A model generated the notes under the pieces. That model ran no database searches, was not told the DNA's origin, and saw nothing but the letters and a program-made list of their open reading frames with translations. Below are positions 60,271-62,524 of a stretch of DNA of 62,524 nt, piece after piece (the first letter of the stretch is position 1; every line of letters begins with the position of its first letter). This DNA is from Oscillibacter sp. (GTDB taxonomy: Bacteria > Bacillota > Clostridia > Oscillospirales > Oscillospiraceae), in contig JAAVZX010000026.1 of NCBI GenBank assembly GCA_022791875.1, positions 1-62,524 of the forward strand. Direction: 5' to 3'. Both the position numbers and the translations under genes were made by a program.

Positions 60271-61041
60271 ATGCTGCTGGCGATTGACGTAGGGAATTCC
60301 AACACTTCTGTGGGGCTGTTTGACAAGGACAAGAATTTGCGGTTTTTAGCTTCGCTGGATACGGACAGCAGGAAGACGGCGGATCAGATCAGTATTGATT
60401 TGATGAACCTGTTTGCTTTGTACCACTACAGTTACAGGGATGTGACAGGGGCGATTCTGTGCAGTGTGGTGCCGCCGCTGAACTTTATGATGGAGAAGGC
60501 GCTGGCGCGGCTTTTGGGGAAGCCGCCTATGGTGGTTGGGCCTGGGGTAAAGACCGGGCTGAATATCCGGCTGACGGTTCAGACGCAGGTGGGGGCGGAT
60601 ATCGTAACAAACGCGGTGGCGGCGCTGGAGAAGTTCAAGCCGCCGATCATCACGATTGACATGGGGACGGCGACTACTATCGGTGTCATTTCCGAGGGGC
60701 GGACCTATGAAGGGGGGCTACTGCTTCCCGGCGTCAACGTGTCCCTGGAAGCGCTGAGCCGCCGCGCGGCCCAGCTGCCGGATATCTCCTTGCAGCATCC
60801 CAAGTCCCTGATCGGGAAGAATACCGAGGACTGTATGCGATCCGGCATCGTCTACGGCACCGCGGGGATGCTGGACGGCATCATTGACCGCATCCGGGAA
60901 CTGTTTCCGGAACAGGAGGTCAGCGTCGTAGCCACCGGGAGCAACGCCCCTGTGATTGTCCGCTATTGCCGCAACCCCGTCATCTACGACAAATTTCTTC
61001 TGATGGACGGCCTCTGGACCATCTACCAGAAGAACCGCTGA
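60271..61041 (+). CDS. coaX: Type III pantothenate kinase
   Basis: First step of coenzyme A synthesis from pantothenate. 256 residues. LLAIDVGNSNTSVGLFD (phosphate-binding start), GPGVKTGLNIR, GADIVTNAVAAL, ITIDMGTATTIGVIS and YEGGLLLPGVNVSLEALSRRAAQLPDI are the ASKHA-fold blocks typical of CoaX. GGAAGGGAG at 60253-60261 serves ATG 60271. Codon use in the first third (about 60271-60700) is visibly less GC-rich than in the rest. Confidence 0.95.
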   Translation: MLLAIDVGNSNTSVGLFDKDKNLRFLASLDTDSRKTADQISIDLMNLFALYHYSYRDVTGAILCSVVPPLNFMMEKALARLLGKPPMVVGPGVKTGLNIRLTVQTQVGADIVTNAVAALEKFKPPIITIDMGTATTIGVISEGRTYEGGLLLPGVNVSLEALSRRAAQLPDISLQHPKSLIGKNTEDCMRSGIVYGTAGMLDGIIDRIRELFPEQEVSVVATGSNAPVIVRYCRNPVIYDKFLLMDGLWTIYQKNR

Positions 61042-61054
61042 GGGAGGGCGTACC

Positions 61055-61615
61055 GTGAGCGAACTGCTGCAATTTCCCGATAGAAATGAATTCAGAAGCT
61101 GGCTCTCTGCCCACTGTGAGTCAAGCGCTGGGGTCTGGCTGATATTCGGCAAAGCCGGTGGACCGAAGACGGTCACGGCAGGGGAGGCCCTGGAAGAAGC
61201 CCTCTGCTTTGGGTGGATAGACGGGCAGATGCAGAAAATAGACGATCAGACCTACAAAAAATATTTTTCCAGGCGCAGGGCAAACAGCAAGTGGTCGGAG
61301 AAGAACAAGGCCCTTACGAAAGACCTTGAAGCGCGGGGCCTGATGACCGATTCCGGCAGGGCGAAAATCGAAGAGGCCAGGAAAAACGGCCAGTGGGACG
61401 CGCCGAGCGCAATGGCAGTAACGGAGGAACAAATCGCCGCCGTATCCGCGCTCCTGGAGGGCATGGAACCCGCCTATACCAATTTCCAGGCCATGCCCCT
61501 GTCGGTCCGGAAGACCTACACCCGCGCGTATCTCGACGCAAAGACCGACGCCGGACGGAAGAGCCGCTTGGCGTGGATGGCGGACAGGCTGAATAAAAAC
61601 CTGCGCCCCATGTAG
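61055..61615 (+). CDS. YdeI/OmpD-associated family protein
   Basis: 186 residues: FPDRNEFRSWLSAHCESSAGVWLIFGKAGGPKTVTAGEALEEALCFGWIDGQMQKIDDQTYKKYFSRRRANSKWSEKNK is the family signature; the middle has EARKNGQWDAPSAM. YdeI-like proteins are widespread; a bacteriocin-protection or stress role has been proposed for relatives but the activity is not known. The start is GTG 61055 with GAGGGAGGG upstream, 13 bases after coaX, so it is in the same operon. Confidence 0.88.
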   Translation: MSELLQFPDRNEFRSWLSAHCESSAGVWLIFGKAGGPKTVTAGEALEEALCFGWIDGQMQKIDDQTYKKYFSRRRANSKWSEKNKALTKDLEARGLMTDSGRAKIEEARKNGQWDAPSAMAVTEEQIAAVSALLEGMEPAYTNFQAMPLSVRKTYTRAYLDAKTDAGRKSRLAWMADRLNKNLRPM

Positions 61616-61632
61616 CCAGGAAGCGATAAAAA

Positions 61633-61664
61633 AACGCCCAGCGGACCAAGCCGCTGGGCGTTTT
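61633..61664. terminator. Bidirectional terminator between the YdeI-like gene and phosphofructokinase
   Basis: CGCCCAGCGG (61635-61644), loop ACCAAG, CCGCTGGGCG (61651-61660), with AAAAAAA before and TTTT after. Confidence 0.92.
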
Positions 61665-61678
61665 CATAATCACAATGC

Positions 61679-62524
61679 TTACTTCGCCAGAACCTTCTTG
61701 AGTTTTGCGAACCGGGGAAGGGAGTCCTGCTTCGGCAGCGCGGGCTCGCCCTGGATCAGGGGCAGGGCATACTCGACAAAGCCCTTCTCAATGCCGTTGT
61801 GAGCGGCGTTGATCCACTCCAGGGGCACCTTCTTCTCAGTATTTGCAACATCCGTCAGGTTCAGCAGCTTCGTCTTGCAGACATACTTGCCGCCCTCATA
61901 GGAGCGCTCAAAGCCCACCATCTTGTCCGTGATACCCGCCACAGCGTTCTCCACAGCGGCCTTGCCGGACATAAAGGACTCCTCGATATCCGTCTCGGAG
62001 GCCAGGTGCGCGCCGCAGCGCTGGAGCAGGCTCAGCTCAATGCCCCGGACCTTCGCGCCGGTCTTCTGCTTGCAGACCTCGGCCAGCATCGCCGCCAGAC
62101 CGCCCAGCTGGGCGTGGCCGAAGCCGTCGGTGGCGGAGGTCTTCGCCTCGGAGACGAAGGAGCCATCGGCGTAGTGGATGCCCTCGGACACCGCCACCAT
62201 GCAGTTGCCCTTCTCCTTGTAGATGCGCTCCACGTCGGAGAGGAACTGCTCCATGTCGAAATCCACCTCGGGTACGTAGATGAGGTCGGGGCCCGCGCCG
62301 TACTCAGAGGCCAGGGCGGCGGCGGCGGTGAGCCAGCCCGCGTGACGGCCCATGATCTCGATGACGCAGATCATGCCGGTGTCGTAGACCCGGGCGTCCT
62401 GGTAGACCTCCATGCAGGAGGTGGCGATATACTTGGCGGCGGAGGCGAAGCCGGGGCAGTGGTCGGTGCCGAAGAGGTCGTTGTCGATGGTCTTGGGCAC
62501 GCCCATCACGCGGCACTCATAGCC
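61679..62524 (-). CDS. 6-phosphofructokinase, PPi-type signature (cut by window edge)
   Basis: C-terminal 281 residues of a PFK; the frame is open to the right edge, so the N-terminal GGDGS/GGDDS loop is missing. Seen: GVPKTIDNDLFGTDHCPGFASA with the catalytic Asp; IEIMGRHAGWLTAA for fructose-6-phosphate; ELSLLQRCGAHLASETD. The Lys in PKTIDND replaces the Gly of ATP-dependent PFKs (PGTIDND); that Lys is a known marker of pyrophosphate-dependent enzymes. Glycolytic role certain, phosphate donor inferred. A terminator follows at 61633-61664. Confidence 0.92.
   Translation of the reverse strand, partial: GYECRVMGVPKTIDNDLFGTDHCPGFASAAKYIATSCMEVYQDARVYDTGMICVIEIMGRHAGWLTAAAALASEYGAGPDLIYVPEVDFDMEQFLSDVERIYKEKGNCMVAVSEGIHYADGSFVSEAKTSATDGFGHAQLGGLAAMLAEVCKQKTGAKVRGIELSLLQRCGAHLASETDIEESFMSGKAAVENAVAGITDKMVGFERSYEGGKYVCKTKLLNLTDVANTEKKVPLEWINAAHNGIEKGFVEYALPLIQGEPALPKQDSLPRFAKLKKVLAK

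Overview
The window comes from a high-GC, endospore-forming, butyrate-producing member of the Clostridia, most likely an Oscillospiraceae-type gut anaerobe of the Flavonifractor / Lawsonibacter / Oscillibacter kind. Three things point there: a complete spoIIIAA-AH operon with spoIVA and a SipL-type coat protein; a butyryl-CoA:acetate CoA-transferase; and clostridial gene orders (flavoprotein-cmk-plsC-ispH/S1 fusion; priA-def-fmt-rsmB-rlmN-prpC-prkC-rsgA). The genus is inference. The window is almost entirely core chromosome. I see no phage, insertion sequence, CRISPR array, rRNA or tRNA gene.

Layout. 1-2.1 kb: the 3' end of tyrS and a lipoprotein. 2.1-4.4 kb: dapA and asd (lysine pathway, minus strand). 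4.5-8.8 kb: a SpoIID-domain protein, queA, a TfoX-C-like protein and tgt (queuosine). 8.8-12.3 kb: small and poorly known genes, including a phosphoribosyltransferase, an HTH protein with a pentad glycine-repeat tail, a DUF5662 protein and a 57-residue four-cysteine membrane peptide. 12.6-17.1 kb: an alanine T-box, an unknown acidic protein, alaS, a DUF4250 protein, a CbrC-like protein and a HIT protein. 17.2-22 kb: spoIIIAA-AH. 22-31.6 kb: asp23-nusB, xseA-xseB-ispA, an RpiR regulator, a flavoprotein, cmk, plsC and ispH-S1. 31.8-36.6 kb: but, carD-ispD-ispF and a DUF3343/aminotransferase pair. 36.9-41 kb: cdaA-cdaR, an RseC-like protein, DUF5685 and a J-domain protein. 41-53 kb: yicC-remA-gmk-rpoZ-priA-def-fmt-rsmB-rlmN-prpC-prkC-rsgA. 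53.3-59.4 kb: a coat-assembly module (a small Cys-rich peptide, a 24-codon spoVM-like gene, sipL and spoIVA) interrupted by a minus-strand amino-acid ABC transporter. 59.5-62.5 kb: ogt, coaX, a YdeI-like gene and the 3' part of a phosphofructokinase gene.

The most notable points are: (i) a 24-residue SpoVM-like peptide gene between rsgA and sipL, the neighbourhood in which spoVM lies in Bacillus; (ii) three promoters with the same spacing and an identical CATAGAGT -10, upstream of spoIIIAA, sipL and spoIVA, which fit a sigma-E regulon; (iii) a family of at least seven intergenic palindromic elements, with co-varying stems, scattered through the window and generating many false reading frames; (iv) an IspH-ribosomal-S1 fusion with a strong internal ribosome-binding site exactly at the domain junction. 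Start codons were moved from the longest possible reading frame whenever a Shine-Dalgarno sequence or a promoter decided the matter. Statements about families come from memory; no database search was run.
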